Assembly: GCF_030811455.1 (NCBI RefSeq)
Contig: NZ_JAUSQU010000001.1
Span: 9,858,001-9,922,000 of the forward strand
Origin: Streptosporangium lutulentum
Lineage (GTDB): Bacteria; Actinomycetota; Actinomycetes; Streptosporangiales; Streptosporangiaceae
Direction: 5' to 3'
DNA: 64,000 bases
In this document: positions 26,262 to 34,671 of the stretch, one piece after another
Numbering within the stretch: the first letter of the stretch is position 1
Layout of the letters: every line of letters begins with the position of its first letter
The notes under the pieces: generated by a model
The model's input: the letters and a program-made list of their open reading frames with translations, nothing else
The model's database searches: none
Told to the model about the DNA's origin: nothing
Position numbers and translations under genes: made by a program

Positions 26262-27152
26262 TCACCTCGTCCGCGAGGAGTCCCTCCTCTCGCGAAGGGC
26301 GAGCAGGCCGACGGCGGCGAGGAGAAGGGCCGCGCCGCAGGCGGTCTGCAGGGTGAGCCGTTCGCCCAGCAGGAGCACCCCGATGACCGCCGCGCCGACC
26401 GGTTCCACCAGGGAGATCACGGAGGCCGTGGTGGCCCGGACCGCGGCGAGGCCGGCGAAGAACAGACCGTAGGCCAGGGCGGTCGGGACCGTGCCGAGGT
26501 AAACGATGATCGCCGAAGAGGCGAGCAGGTCACCGGACGGCAGCAGGCCCTGGGCCAGAGCGAGGGGAAGCAGGCAGAGGCCGCCGACGACGAAGCCGCC
26601 CATGGCGGTGGCGTACGGCTCGTCGGCGGAGGCGCGATTGAGCAGGGTCACTCCCGCGTAGCCGGCCGCCGAGAGCAGCGCCCACCCCATGCCGGGCGCT
26701 TCGACGGTCGCCGGTCCGCCGTCGAGGGTCAGCATGGCCAGGCCGGTCAGAGCGATCGCGACGGAGCCCATCCCGGCCGCGCCCAGCCGCTCGCCCAGCA
26801 GCAGGCGAGCTCCGGCGGCCACGAAGACGGGCGTGGCGCCGGTCGTGACCACCGTGGCCACGGCCAGCCCGGATTCGGCGATCGCCGCGAAGTAGGCCGT
26901 CTGATAGATGGCCATGGCCACGCCCGTGACCACGATCCGCCCGAGGCCGCGGACGCGCCCGAGGCCGAGGCCGAGGAAACGGGAGGCCAGCAGGAGAATG
27001 ACCGCGCCTGCGGCGAACCGCCAGAAGGAGACCGAGACGGGGCCGAGCCCGCCGGTCCGGTAGAGCAGCGCCCCTGCGGCGCCACCGGTGCCCCAGGCGG
27101 TCGCCGCGATGGAAACGTACAGCAGACCCCGCCGTACGGAGACATGCGTCAT
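26262..27152 (-). CDS. EamA/DMT-family exporter
   Basis: A 296-residue transporter with ten predicted helices in two EamA repeats. Repeat 1 includes FWRFAAGAVILLLASRFLG and TTGATPVFVAAGARLLLGERL. Repeat 2 includes YLGTVPTALAYGLFFAGLAA and VGAAVIGVLLLGERLTLQ, the usual glutamate-rich end of each half. Members export amino acids or metabolites. The start ATG 27152 follows GGAGAG. A short leader peptide and hairpin lie upstream (27248-27292), suggesting control by translation of Leu/Ile codons. The 3' part of this gene is repeated as a fossil at 25075-25311. Confidence 0.9.
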   Translation of the reverse strand: MTHVSVRRGLLYVSIAATAWGTGGAAGALLYRTGGLGPVSVSFWRFAAGAVILLLASRFLGLGLGRVRGLGRIVVTGVAMAIYQTAYFAAIAESGLAVATVVTTGATPVFVAAGARLLLGERLGAAGMGSVAIALTGLAMLTLDGGPATVEAPGMGWALLSAAGYAGVTLLNRASADEPYATAMGGFVVGGLCLLPLALAQGLLPSGDLLASSAIIVYLGTVPTALAYGLFFAGLAAVRATTASVISLVEPVGAAVIGVLLLGERLTLQTACGAALLLAAVGLLALRERRDSSRTR

Positions 27153-27247
27153 GGAGATCTCTCCAGATGAAGTGGTTGTCGTTCGGGCCGCACGTATGCG
27201 GGCGCCAACCACCCACCGGACCGCTCGGATCCGGTTGTCAGGAGAGA

Positions 27248-27268
27248 GCCGCCCGCTTAGCGGGCGGC
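27248..27268 (-). promoter_or_regulatory. Hairpin with the leader-peptide stop codon in its loop
   Basis: Perfect 9-bp stem GCCGCCCGC / GCGGGCGGC on a TAA loop. The upstream text holds a second CCGCCCGC, so the right arm can pair in two registers. There is no T run after it, so it may act on translation or Rho access rather than as an intrinsic terminator. Confidence 0.5.
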
Positions 27269-27292
27269 GGGCGGAGAGATGATCAAAAGCAT
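27257..27292 (-). CDS. Putative leader peptide MLLIISPPAAR of the EamA gene
   Basis: An 11-residue reading frame about 105 bp upstream of the EamA start. A -10 box TAGGGT (27299-27304 on the complement) ends 6 nt before its ATG, so it would be translated from a leaderless mRNA. An ATGACA-like -35 lies 15 bp further up. Four of the first five residues are Leu or Ile, and its stop lies in the loop of a strong hairpin. This layout fits attenuation by branched-chain amino acids. Chance occurrence cannot be excluded from one sequence. Confidence 0.45.
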   Translation of the reverse strand: MLLIISPPAAR

Positions 27293-27298
27293 GGCGCC

Positions 27299-27325
27299 AC
27301 CCTAACCGGGCACCAGGGGTGTCAT
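27299..27325 (-). promoter_or_regulatory. Candidate promoter of the EamA leader
   Basis: On the minus strand, -35-like ATGACA and -10 TAGGGT separated by 15 bp, then 6 nt to the leader-peptide ATG. Confidence 0.4.
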
Positions 27326-27599
27326 CCAGCGGTTATCGAGCGCCCCGGCGGGGTGACGGCCGCTCTCGCCTCGCGAGGGTCGAAAGAACCGTCACCGGTG
27401 TGCTCCCCGCGGAAACGGCCCGGCCGCCGAGCCGGCCCCGGCGGCGGAGCCCGGCCGTGACCTCTCCCGCGTGTCGCGGGCTCGCTGGAGGTCCGGGCCC
27501 CCTGAACTGCAAAAATAGAGTTCGTGGCGGGATTCTTCCCCCAGCGATGGGGGGATGGCCACGTCGAACGGCGGTCGTGACCGAGCGAGGGAGACTCGG

Positions 27600-28859
27600 A
27601 TGCCCGACAGATTCTGGAGCCGGGCCGTGCTCGCGGCACTGACCCTGCTGGCGGTGTTTCCGGGTACGGCCGGGGCGTCGCAGCCGGGCAGGATCCCGGT
27701 CGTGCTGTTTCCCGCGTTCCATCTCACCAAGCTCATGGTGACCGTCGACGACCAGACGGCGGCTCCCGGATGCCCCCGGTCGGGCCGTTTCGAGGACTGG
27801 TTCCGCAACGATCACCCGAGCACCGTCTTCAGCCAGGTCTGCCAGGATCGGCTCCTCACGCTCCGCTACCGGGGGAGTCCGTCCACCCCGATGTCGTCGC
27901 GCTTTTCGAATCAGCCCGGGGTCGACGTCCGGATCGTCGGTTACGGCAGAACGGGCAGCGCGCCGTTCTACGAGCCGCTGTACCGCAGGCTCGAGGCCGC
28001 CGGGTACGTGCGGGACGCCGATATCCGGGTCGCCGGTTACGACTCCAGGCTCACCCCGGACATGGGCGGTTTCCTGCGGCGGACCCGCGAACTCGTCGAG
28101 GACACCTACCGGGACAACGGCGACCGGCCCGTGCACCTGATCGGCCACTCCAACGGGCCGCTCTACGCGCAGTACCTCCTCACCCACACCACACGTGCGT
28201 GGCGAGACAAGTACATCCACGGGTTCACGCCGATCGCGGGTAACTTCCCGGGGCAGGGCCTGCTGTACCCGGTGCTGTTCACGGGGCTGAACGTCCAGGA
28301 CTTCGGTTATCCGGCGACCGAGGAGAACGCCGGGAGCAGCGCGCGCCTGTACCTGAGCGCGCCCTCGTCCTACATGAGCGCGTCCGACCCCGAGGTCTTC
28401 GGTGATCGCGAGGTCGTCGTCCGGGACGCCTCCACCGGCCGCGACTACACCCCGCGCGACTACCCGCGCCTGTTCGCCGACGCGAACCTGCCGGTGGCCG
28501 GGGAGATCGCCGACCACTACGTCGGGTTCATCGCGTTCGCCGACGCCCGGTCGTTCCCCGACGTGGACGTGTACGCGGAGAGGGGCTTCGGGCTGGCGAC
28601 GGTCGTGGGGGCACGGCTGCCGAATCTGACCGTGGGGCAGGTGGCCGATACCTCCGGGTTCCTGAACCGGGACGGCGACGGCAACCAGGAGGACATCACC
28701 AACGAGGCGGTGCTGGCCTGGAAGGCGATGGGCTGTCATCGGTTCAGCCTCACCGACAACCCCGGGGTGGACCATTTCGCGCTGCCGGGCGACCGGAACG
28801 TGCTCGATCGCCTGCTCGCTCACCTCGAACGCCCGCGCTCGCTCTGCCCGTCCCGGTAA
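27600..28859 (+). CDS. Secreted LCAT-family lipase/acyltransferase
   Basis: A 419-residue exported alpha/beta hydrolase. The signal peptide covers residues 1-28 (RAVLAALTLLAVFPGTAGAS). The lid and oxyanion region starts with IPVVLFPAFHLTKL. The nucleophile elbow is GHSNG with Ser 184, preceded by RPVHLIGH. A late Asp and the His in PGVDHFALPG complete the likely triad. This matches the lecithin:cholesterol acyltransferase / phospholipase fold. The ATG 27600 has GAGGGAG 6 nt upstream and places the signal peptide at the start. It stands alone between an exporter and a VOC protein. Confidence 0.85.
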   Translation: MPDRFWSRAVLAALTLLAVFPGTAGASQPGRIPVVLFPAFHLTKLMVTVDDQTAAPGCPRSGRFEDWFRNDHPSTVFSQVCQDRLLTLRYRGSPSTPMSSRFSNQPGVDVRIVGYGRTGSAPFYEPLYRRLEAAGYVRDADIRVAGYDSRLTPDMGGFLRRTRELVEDTYRDNGDRPVHLIGHSNGPLYAQYLLTHTTRAWRDKYIHGFTPIAGNFPGQGLLYPVLFTGLNVQDFGYPATEENAGSSARLYLSAPSSYMSASDPEVFGDREVVVRDASTGRDYTPRDYPRLFADANLPVAGEIADHYVGFIAFADARSFPDVDVYAERGFGLATVVGARLPNLTVGQVADTSGFLNRDGDGNQEDITNEAVLAWKAMGCHRFSLTDNPGVDHFALPGDRNVLDRLLAHLERPRSLCPSR

Positions 28860-28946
28860 GGCCTTGACCCGGGAACCGCAACGGCGACGATACTCATCGC
28901 CTATACGTGACAGGAGTTGACAGGTACGGGCGTGAGGATGAGACCC

Positions 28947-29309
28947 ATGACCACGACCGCGAAGTTCCTCGCCGTTAACATCGACTGTGCCGAGCCCAAG
29001 CGGCTCGCCGAGTTCTACGCGGCGGTCTTCGGCTACGAGATCCAGTACGCCGAAGACTCCTACGCCGGCATCGGCGACGGCACGATGACCATCTACTTCC
29101 AGCAGAACCTCGATCGCAAGCCGGCCGCGTGGCCCGGCTCCGACAAGCAGTTCCACCTGGATGTCCGCGTCCCCGACCTGGCGAAGGCCGTACAGGACTA
29201 TCTGGAGCTCGGGGCCACGAAGCCCGATTTCCAGCCCGACGAGGCCAGCTACGTGGTGCTCGCAGACCCCGAGGGGCACCTCTTCTGCGTCTGCCCGCCC
29301 CGTGACTGA
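28947..29309 (+). CDS. VOC-family (glyoxalase/bleomycin-resistance-like) protein
   Basis: A 120-residue single-domain protein with the betaalphabetabetabeta order of the vicinal-oxygen-chelate fold: FLAVNIDCAEPKRLAEFYAAV, GDGTMTIYFQ, FHLDVRVPDLAKAV, then VLADPEGHLFCV. The His in FHLDV and Glu in DPEGH are in metal-ligand positions. Small members serve as lyases, dioxygenases or drug-binding proteins; the role here is unknown. ATG 28947 is chosen among three close in-frame starts because it gives the usual length and has GAGG about 10 nt upstream. Confidence 0.85.
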   Translation: MTTTAKFLAVNIDCAEPKRLAEFYAAVFGYEIQYAEDSYAGIGDGTMTIYFQQNLDRKPAAWPGSDKQFHLDVRVPDLAKAVQDYLELGATKPDFQPDEASYVVLADPEGHLFCVCPPRD

Positions 29310-29345
29310 GCTTCGCTTCTGACCCGGTGACGGATCGTTCTCGAC

Positions 29346-29567
29346 GTGGGCCGGCCACCGCGCGACGCTCCGGGTACGACCGTGTGCCCGGAGGCGTGTG
29401 GTGGCCTGCCGGCCAGACGGCCGGATCGGCGGTCTGCGGTATTCGCCATCGACGTCAGCCGCCCGGCGCGCGACGATGCCGAATGCTCACCTGACCGCGG
29501 GTTCTCCTACCACCCCACCCGGCACTCGGCGGGCAAGCCGACCATCGCCGGGTGGGCATTCTCCTGA
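29346..29567 (+). pseudogene. Transposase remnant (IS701-like DDE type)
   Basis: The frame reads AVFAIDVSRPARDDAECSPD, then RGFSYHPTRHSAGKPTIAGW before a stop. This matches the catalytic-region text of a DDE transposase group common in actinomycetes (usual form: IDVTxWPRCDAECSPERGxYYHPSRHSAGxPIVAGW). The Cys/Arg change at WPRC and the abrupt ends show decay. Neither the rest of the protein nor clear terminal inverted repeats were found. The remaining text to 29829 holds no supported gene, only the carboxypeptidase upstream region. Confidence 0.65.
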
Positions 29568-29829
29568 CCGGCAGGCGGGCGGAGGGCCTGGCCCGACGCG
29601 AAAGGCTCAGCCTTTATTGAGGTGTCCGCCAGGCCGAAGACGTCGTCGCCGGATGAGGCGGGGATCGTTGGCGATCACATTTCCCCTGGCGGTGGAGCAG
29701 AGCGGGACGTGACCGCGAGGGCGGCTGTACAGGCCCTTGAATTTGGGCCTTTGCGGATCGACGAACTTGCTTGACTCTCAGTGCAGGCATGCGACAACTC
29801 CCTAGATCGCGTGTCTGAGGAGGACGTAG

Positions 29830-31653
29830 GTGAGACGTCGTCTGACCGTGATGATCGCGGTCCTGGCGCTGTTATGCGTCGGCATGACCGGGGCGGGCGC
29901 CTCGGCCGAGCCGCAGCCGAACGGCCAGTACAAGGTGCAGGGTCCGAGCGACGCGCGGCAGCGAAGCGCGGTCGCGGCCACCGGCGCCGCGATCGACCAG
30001 GTCGACTCCGCCTCGATCGTGGTCACCGCCACCGAGGCCGAGGTCGCCGAGATCAAAAGACTCGGCTACACCGTCACAAAGATCGCCAAGCCCTTGTATC
30101 CGGTGGAACCCGAGAAACGCGCGGACTTCCCGCCGGCCGACTCCGGCTACCACAACTACGCCGAGCTGACCGCCGCGGTGAACCAGATCGTCGCCGACCA
30201 CCCGGCCATCGCCAGGAAAATCAGCTACGGCACCTCCTACGAGGGCCGCGACCTGATGGCCGTCAAGATCAGCGACAACGTCGGCACCGACGAGAACGAG
30301 CCCGAGGTGCTGTTCACCCACCACCAGCACGCCCGCGAGCACCTGACCGTCGAGATGGCGCTCTACCTGCTCAACCAGCTCACCGACGGCTACGGCAGCG
30401 ACAGCAGGATCACCAACCTGGTGAACGGCCGCGAGATCTGGATCATGCCCGATCTCAACCCCGACGGCGGCGAGTACGACATCGCCAACGGCTCCTACCG
30501 CTCCTGGCGCAAGAACCGGCAACCCAACGCCGGCTCCTCCTCCGTGGGCACCGACCTCAACCGCAACTGGGCCTACCAGTTCGGCTGCTGCGGAGGCTCC
30601 TCCGGCTCCACCTCCAGCGAGACCTACCGCGGCACGGCGGGCGAATCCGCCCCGGAGGTCAAGGCGGCCGCGAACTGGGTGCGCAGCCGGGTGGTCGGCG
30701 GCGTGCAGCAGATCACGTCCCACATCGACTGGCACACCTACGGCGAGCTGGTCCTGTGGCCCTACGGCTACACCTTCAACGACACCGCCTCCGGTCTGAC
30801 GCAGGACGACCGTGACGCGTTCGCGGCGCTGGGCCAGAACATGGCCTCCACCAACAACTACACCCCCCAGCAGGCCAGTGATCTTTACATCACCGACGGC
30901 TCGATCGGCGACTGGATGTGGGCCACCTACAAGATCTTCAGCTATACCTTCGAGATGTATCCGACCGGATCGCCGGGCTTCTATCCGCCCGACGAGCAGA
31001 TCGTGACGCAGACGAGCCGCAACCGGGAGGCCGCGTTCCGCTTCCTGGAGTACTCCGACTGCGTCTACCGGATCACCGGCAAGGAGTCGCAGTACTGCGG
31101 CACCGGCACCCCGCCGACGACGGTCTACTCCGACACCTTCGAGACGGCGACCGGCTGGACGGTCAACCCGGGCGGCACCGACACCGCCACCCTCGGCGCG
31201 TGGGAACGCGGCGACCCCGCGGCGACCACCTCCAGCGGCGCCAAACAGCTCGGCACCACGGTCAGCGGCACGAACGACCTGGTCACCGGACGCCTGGCCG
31301 GCACGGCCGCCGGAGACTACGACCTCGACGGCGGCACCACCAGCGTCCGCTCACCCGCCATCACCCTGCCGACCGGCACGCTGAACCTGTCGTTCTCCTG
31401 GTATCTGGCGCACGGCTCCAACGCCTCCAGCGCCGACTTCCTGCGGGTGCGGGTCGTCGGTTCCACCACCACCCAGGTGTTCCAGCAACTCGGCGCGGCC
31501 TCCAACCGCAACGGCGCCTGGGCCACGGCCACCGCCGACATCTCCGCCTTCGCCGGGCAGAGCGTCCGCATCCTGATCGAGGCCGGTGACGCCTCCGGCG
31601 CCTCCCTGGTCGAGGCCGGAATCGACGACGTCACGATAACCCGGCAACCCTGA
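29830..31653 (+). CDS. Secreted M14-family zinc carboxypeptidase with C-terminal beta-sandwich domain
   Basis: A 607-residue exported enzyme. The signal peptide covers residues 1-27 (ending GAGASA), then a prodomain to about 105. The M14 domain covers about 110-420. Zinc ligands H167 and E170 (HAREHLTVE) and H302 (DWHTYGE) and catalytic Glu 375 ([10 protein letters not shown]) are all present. Residues from about 435 form a jelly-roll domain of about 170 residues ([20 protein letters not shown], then [14 protein letters not shown]), often found on secreted actinomycete peptidases. It cuts C-terminal residues from peptides outside the cell. The GTG start has GAGGAGG upstream. A terminator follows. 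Confidence 0.93.
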   Translation: MRRRLTVMIAVLALLCVGMTGAGASAEPQPNGQYKVQGPSDARQRSAVAATGAAIDQVDSASIVVTATEAEVAEIKRLGYTVTKIAKPLYPVEPEKRADFPPADSGYHNYAELTAAVNQIVADHPAIARKISYGTSYEGRDLMAVKISDNVGTDENEPEVLFTHHQHAREHLTVEMALYLLNQLTDGYGSDSRITNLVNGREIWIMPDLNPDGGEYDIANGSYRSWRKNRQPNAGSSSVGTDLNRNWAYQFGCCGGSSGSTSSETYRGTAGESAPEVKAAANWVRSRVVGGVQQITSHIDWHTYGELVLWPYGYTFNDTASGLTQDDRDAFAALGQNMASTNNYTPQQASDLYITDGSIGDWMWATYKIFSYTFEMYPTGSPGFYPPDEQIVTQTSRNREAAFRFLEYSDCVYRITGKESQYCGTGTPPTTVYSDTFETATGWTVNPGGTDTATLGAWERGDPAATTSSGAKQLGTTVSGTNDLVTGRLAGTAAGDYDLDGGTTSVRSPAITLPTGTLNLSFSWYLAHGSNASSADFLRVRVVGSTTTQVFQQLGAASNRNGAWATATADISAFAGQSVRILIEAGDASGASLVEAGIDDVTITRQP

Positions 31654-31657
31654 GCCC

Positions 31658-31687
31658 ACTCGGGGCGTCCCGCGGGGCGTCCCGAGT
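31658..31687 (+). terminator. Stem-loop terminator after the carboxypeptidase gene
   Basis: ACTCGGG / CCCGAGT stem with an internally paired GC-rich loop, followed by CTTCTCTCC. Confidence 0.6.
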
Positions 31688-31851
31688 CTTCTCTCCCGGC
31701 ACTCGGCCGTTTCTCCGGCACCGGTCAGCTCATTCTGTCGGGACTCCCAAGTGAGGGATCAGCCCTTACCCCCTTGCCTGGCACCTTAAGCTTGCAGGAT
31801 GACCCGAGAAACTCTCTTTTGCGTATCCTCGCTCTCCCCAGGTGGGTGGAG

Positions 31852-32712
31852 ATGACTTGGGTCGGGATTTCCATCGCCCTCGTCGGCGCTCTGGGCTATG
31901 CGCTCGGGGCCGCGCTGCAACAGTTCGAGGCGGTTTCGGAGGGGGCCTCGCTGAAGCTGATGAGGAAGCCTCGCTGGTTGCTGGGCGGCATCATCGGTTT
32001 GACCGGGGCCTGCCTGCACGCCGTCGCACTGAGCTTCGCCCCGCTGATCGCCGTGCAGCCGATCAGCGTGGCGACGCTGGTGTTCGCGGTGCCGCTGGCG
32101 GCGATGATGCACGGCCGGCGCCCGCGCAAGGAAGAGATCATGGGGTCGATCGCGGTGGCCGTCGGCCTGCTCGGCCTGGTGCTGCTGCTTCCCACGCATT
32201 CCGTGAAACCGCATCTGACGAACCACGAGGCGTTCGGCTTCCTCGGCGCCGTCGGACTGATCGTGCTGGTGGCCCATTTGGCCGCGCGGAAGGTGACGGG
32301 CTCGTCCAAGGCGCTGTTGCTGTCGGTCGGCGCGGGTGCGGTGACGGCGTCGGTGTCCACCTTCGTCCGGGTGGTGGGCGGGAACTTCGACGGTAACCTG
32401 TCCGGGCTGTTGGGCTGGTTCCTGTTCGCCATCCCGGTGCTGCTCATCTGCGCGATCGTGCTGCTTCAGAAGTCCTACGAGGTCGGCTACTTCGGCATCG
32501 CCTACGCCACCGTCCAGGTGGTGGATCCGATCACCTCGATCATCGCCGGTGTGCTGCTGCTCGGCGAGGCGATGCCGAGCGGCTGGCTGGACGTGATCCC
32601 CGCGATCTTCGCCGCGGCCCTGCTGGTCTGGGGGACCATCACTCTCGGGCGCCTCGCCCCCGACCACAGCGTTTCCGCCCTGCCCCGCGAACCGGTCGCG
32701 ATCAACTCGTAG
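31852..32712 (+). CDS. DMT-superfamily transporter (NIPA-like)
   Basis: A 286-residue membrane protein with nine or ten helices, beginning WVGISIALVGALGYALGAALQ. It has the single-repeat features of the NIPA/EamA-like actinobacterial group: PLIAVQPISVATLVFAVPLA and AYATVQVVDPITSIIAGVLLLGE (each quoted in part). Possible roles are magnesium or small-molecule transport; the sequence does not decide. ATG 31852 is preceded by GGTGG very closely; a GTG two codons earlier is also possible. Its 3' end overlaps the convergent monooxygenase gene by 11 bp. Confidence 0.85.
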   Translation: MTWVGISIALVGALGYALGAALQQFEAVSEGASLKLMRKPRWLLGGIIGLTGACLHAVALSFAPLIAVQPISVATLVFAVPLAAMMHGRRPRKEEIMGSIAVAVGLLGLVLLLPTHSVKPHLTNHEAFGFLGAVGLIVLVAHLAARKVTGSSKALLLSVGAGAVTASVSTFVRVVGGNFDGNLSGLLGWFLFAIPVLLICAIVLLQKSYEVGYFGIAYATVQVVDPITSIIAGVLLLGEAMPSGWLDVIPAIFAAALLVWGTITLGRLAPDHSVSALPREPVAINS

Positions 32713-33955
32713 GCGTCTGGGGTGCCGGGGGCTTCGCGGGCGTCGAGGGAGGAGTCCAGCCGAGCACGTCGTCCATCGCGCCCGCCGCGCGAGCGGGGGC
32801 GAGGCGCCAGGTGAGCGTCACCACGGCGTCGCGCAGCCGTACGGCCAGCGGATTGCGCAGCCGGGTGACCCGGCAGATCGAGGCGGATCGGGCGACGATC
32901 CCGGTGGTCCGTTCCAGCCTGGCGGCGGTGTAGGCGGCCGGCCCCGCGCCGGTGCCCGCGACGTGGGCCAGCACCACCGCGTCCTCGATCGCCTGGCAGG
33001 CGCCCTGGCCCATGTTGGGGGTCATGGCGTGCGCCGCGTCGCCCAGCAGGACGACCTTTCCGCGGTGCATCGCGGGCAGCGGGGTGGCGAGGTGGTGGAC
33101 GTCGTTCCTGAGCACGTTCTCCGGCGAGGCCGAGGCGAGCAGGGCCGGGATCGGGGCGTGCCAGTCTCCGAACAGGCGCAGCAGCTCGGCCCGCTGGTCC
33201 CCGCCACCGCCGCCTGCCGGGACCGCGTCGGTGGCGTAGCAGTAGGCGAGGCCGCCGGCCAGCGGCATGACCCCGAAGACCTTTCCCTCGCCCCAGCTCT
33301 CGAAGGCCTGGCCGGGAACGCCTCCGCCGGGAATGAGCAGCCGCCAGCTGGTGACCCCGGCATAGCGCGGGCCGGGGTGGCCGGGGAACAGCGCGGCTCT
33401 GACGGGGGAGTGGATGCCGTCGGCGGCGACCACCAGCTCGGCCTCCAGCTGCGACTCCCGGCCCGTGCCGTCATGGGGCTCCGGCGCGGTGGCGTGGTCG
33501 GCCGCCGGATGGGGTCCCGAGGCGGTTTCCGGGCCTCGGGTCTCGAAGATCACCCCGCCGGTCTCCGGGTCCACCTCCTTCACCGTGGTGTTCAGCCTGA
33601 CGGTGCCGGGTTCGAGCCGGGCGGAGAGCGCGTCGACCAGGTCCGCGCGGCGCAGCAGCACCACCGAGTCGCCGTGCCGGGCGGAGGCGGCCTCCTCGGT
33701 GGTCTTCACCAGCCATCGGCCGTCGGCGCGCCGGATACCGGCCTCGCCCTGGATCGCGGACAGTTCGCGGATCTCGTCGCCGACGCCGATCGTGTCCAGG
33801 GCCTTGAGCGCGTTGGCGGCGACGGCCAGGCCGGAGCCGACCGGCTCCAGGGACGCCGCGCGCTCGAACACCGTCACGTCCCAGCCTCGCCGCTGCAGCG
33901 CCACCGCCGCCGTCAGCCCGCCGATCCCCGCCCCGATCACCACTGCGCGCCCCAT
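32702..33955 (-). CDS. FAD-dependent aromatic-ring monooxygenase (PHBH fold)
   Basis: A 417-residue class A flavoprotein monooxygenase. The FAD-binding GxGxxG is at residues 8-13 (VVIGAGIGGLTAAVAL). The middle DG motif reads VVAADGIHSPVR, and the late GD motif GKVVLLGDAAHAMTPNMGQG. It should hydroxylate an aromatic or polyketide-like substrate using NAD(P)H. The start ATG has GAGGAG at 6 nt. The divergent TetR gene and three operator-like repeats lie directly upstream, so substrate-induced expression is likely. The tail is Pro-rich (PPSTPAKPPAPQTPTS). Confidence 0.9.
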   Translation of the reverse strand: MGRAVVIGAGIGGLTAAVALQRRGWDVTVFERAASLEPVGSGLAVAANALKALDTIGVGDEIRELSAIQGEAGIRRADGRWLVKTTEEAASARHGDSVVLLRRADLVDALSARLEPGTVRLNTTVKEVDPETGGVIFETRGPETASGPHPAADHATAPEPHDGTGRESQLEAELVVAADGIHSPVRAALFPGHPGPRYAGVTSWRLLIPGGGVPGQAFESWGEGKVFGVMPLAGGLAYCYATDAVPAGGGGGDQRAELLRLFGDWHAPIPALLASASPENVLRNDVHHLATPLPAMHRGKVVLLGDAAHAMTPNMGQGACQAIEDAVVLAHVAGTGAGPAAYTAARLERTTGIVARSASICRVTRLRNPLAVRLRDAVVTLTWRLAPARAAGAMDDVLGWTPPSTPAKPPAPQTPTS

Positions 33956-33967
33956 GACGTGCTCCTC

Positions 33968-34019
33968 ACTACGACTGTAGTGGAGGCTACTACGCCTGTA
34001 GTTAAACTACAAGTGTAGT
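33968..34019. promoter_or_regulatory. Triple operator ACTAC-N4-GTAGT between monooxygenase and TetR genes
   Basis: Three perfect inverted repeats with the same arms, ACTAC and GTAGT, and 4-bp centres: 33968-33981, 33989-34002 and 34006-34019. Centres are 21 and 17 bp apart. The last overlaps a -10 box TAGTAT (34016-34021) for the TetR gene, so the protein should repress itself and the monooxygenase. Confidence 0.8.
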
Positions 34020-34028
34020 ATCACGAGG

Positions 34029-34598
34029 GTGAAGCCCCAACGCGCCGAACTCATCGCGGAGACCGCCGTCACCCTGCTGGCCGAGCGGGGCATGCGCGGC
34101 CTGACCCACCGGGCGGTGGACGAGGCGGCCGGGCTGCCACCGGGCTCGACGTCCAATCTGGCCCGCACCCGTTCGGCGCTGCTGGAGCTGACTCTCGCGC
34201 GGCTCACCGAGGTGGAGTCCGACGTGCTCGCCTCGGTGTTCGACCTCGCGGGGCCGGCCACGCCGGACATGCTGGCCGAGGTGACGGCCCAGGCGCTCTG
34301 GGCACAGCTGACCACCGGCCGCCGCCGGACGATCGCCCGTTACGAGCTCGCCATGGAGGCCACCCGCCGCCCCGAACTGCGCAAGATCTACGACGAGATG
34401 GGGATCCGGTTCCGTGACCCCGTGATCGCGATCCTCTCCGCCGCGGGATCGCCGGATCCGGTACGGCACGGCCGCCAGCTGGTCGCCTTCGGCGAGGGCG
34501 TGATGTTCGACGCCATCGTCGGGGCGGGAGCCGAGCCGACCCTGGACGACCTCCGCCTCGGAGCGCGGGAACTGCTGCGCGGCATGCTCGCCGGGTGA
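34029..34598 (+). CDS. TetR-family repressor
   Basis: A 189-residue regulator. The helix-turn-helix lies at residues 5-50 (IAETAVTLLAERGMRGLTHR then VDEAAGLPPGSTSNLARTR), and the rest is a helical ligand domain. A -10 box TAGTAT ends 7 nt before the GTG at 34029, so the mRNA is probably leaderless; a GAGG directly before the GTG is too close to serve as a normal ribosome-binding site. It is divergent from the FAD monooxygenase gene and very likely binds the three repeats between them. Confidence 0.92.
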   Translation: MKPQRAELIAETAVTLLAERGMRGLTHRAVDEAAGLPPGSTSNLARTRSALLELTLARLTEVESDVLASVFDLAGPATPDMLAEVTAQALWAQLTTGRRRTIARYELAMEATRRPELRKIYDEMGIRFRDPVIAILSAAGSPDPVRHGRQLVAFGEGVMFDAIVGAGAEPTLDDLRLGARELLRGMLAG

Positions 34599-34671
34599 GC
34601 CGGGTGAGGCGCGGTGAGGTGGGCCGGGCCGGTGGTCGCGAACTCCCGCGCGGAACGCCTGCCGGGTGAGG

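Larger units (their letters stand above)
27153..27599. other. Leader and intergenic region between EamA exporter and secreted lipase
   Basis: 447 bp without a normal-size gene. The EamA side contains a promoter, a leader peptide, a GC-rich hairpin and further short inverted repeats (for example CCGGA...TCCGG near 27215-27235), all on the minus strand. On the plus side, the lipase gene has GAGGGAG before its ATG. Nothing else is seen. Confidence 0.5.

Noticed and set aside
29398-29712. Arg/Pro-rich 104-codon frame in the gap after the VOC gene
   Set aside because: It overlaps the transposase remnant in another frame and has no family resemblance.
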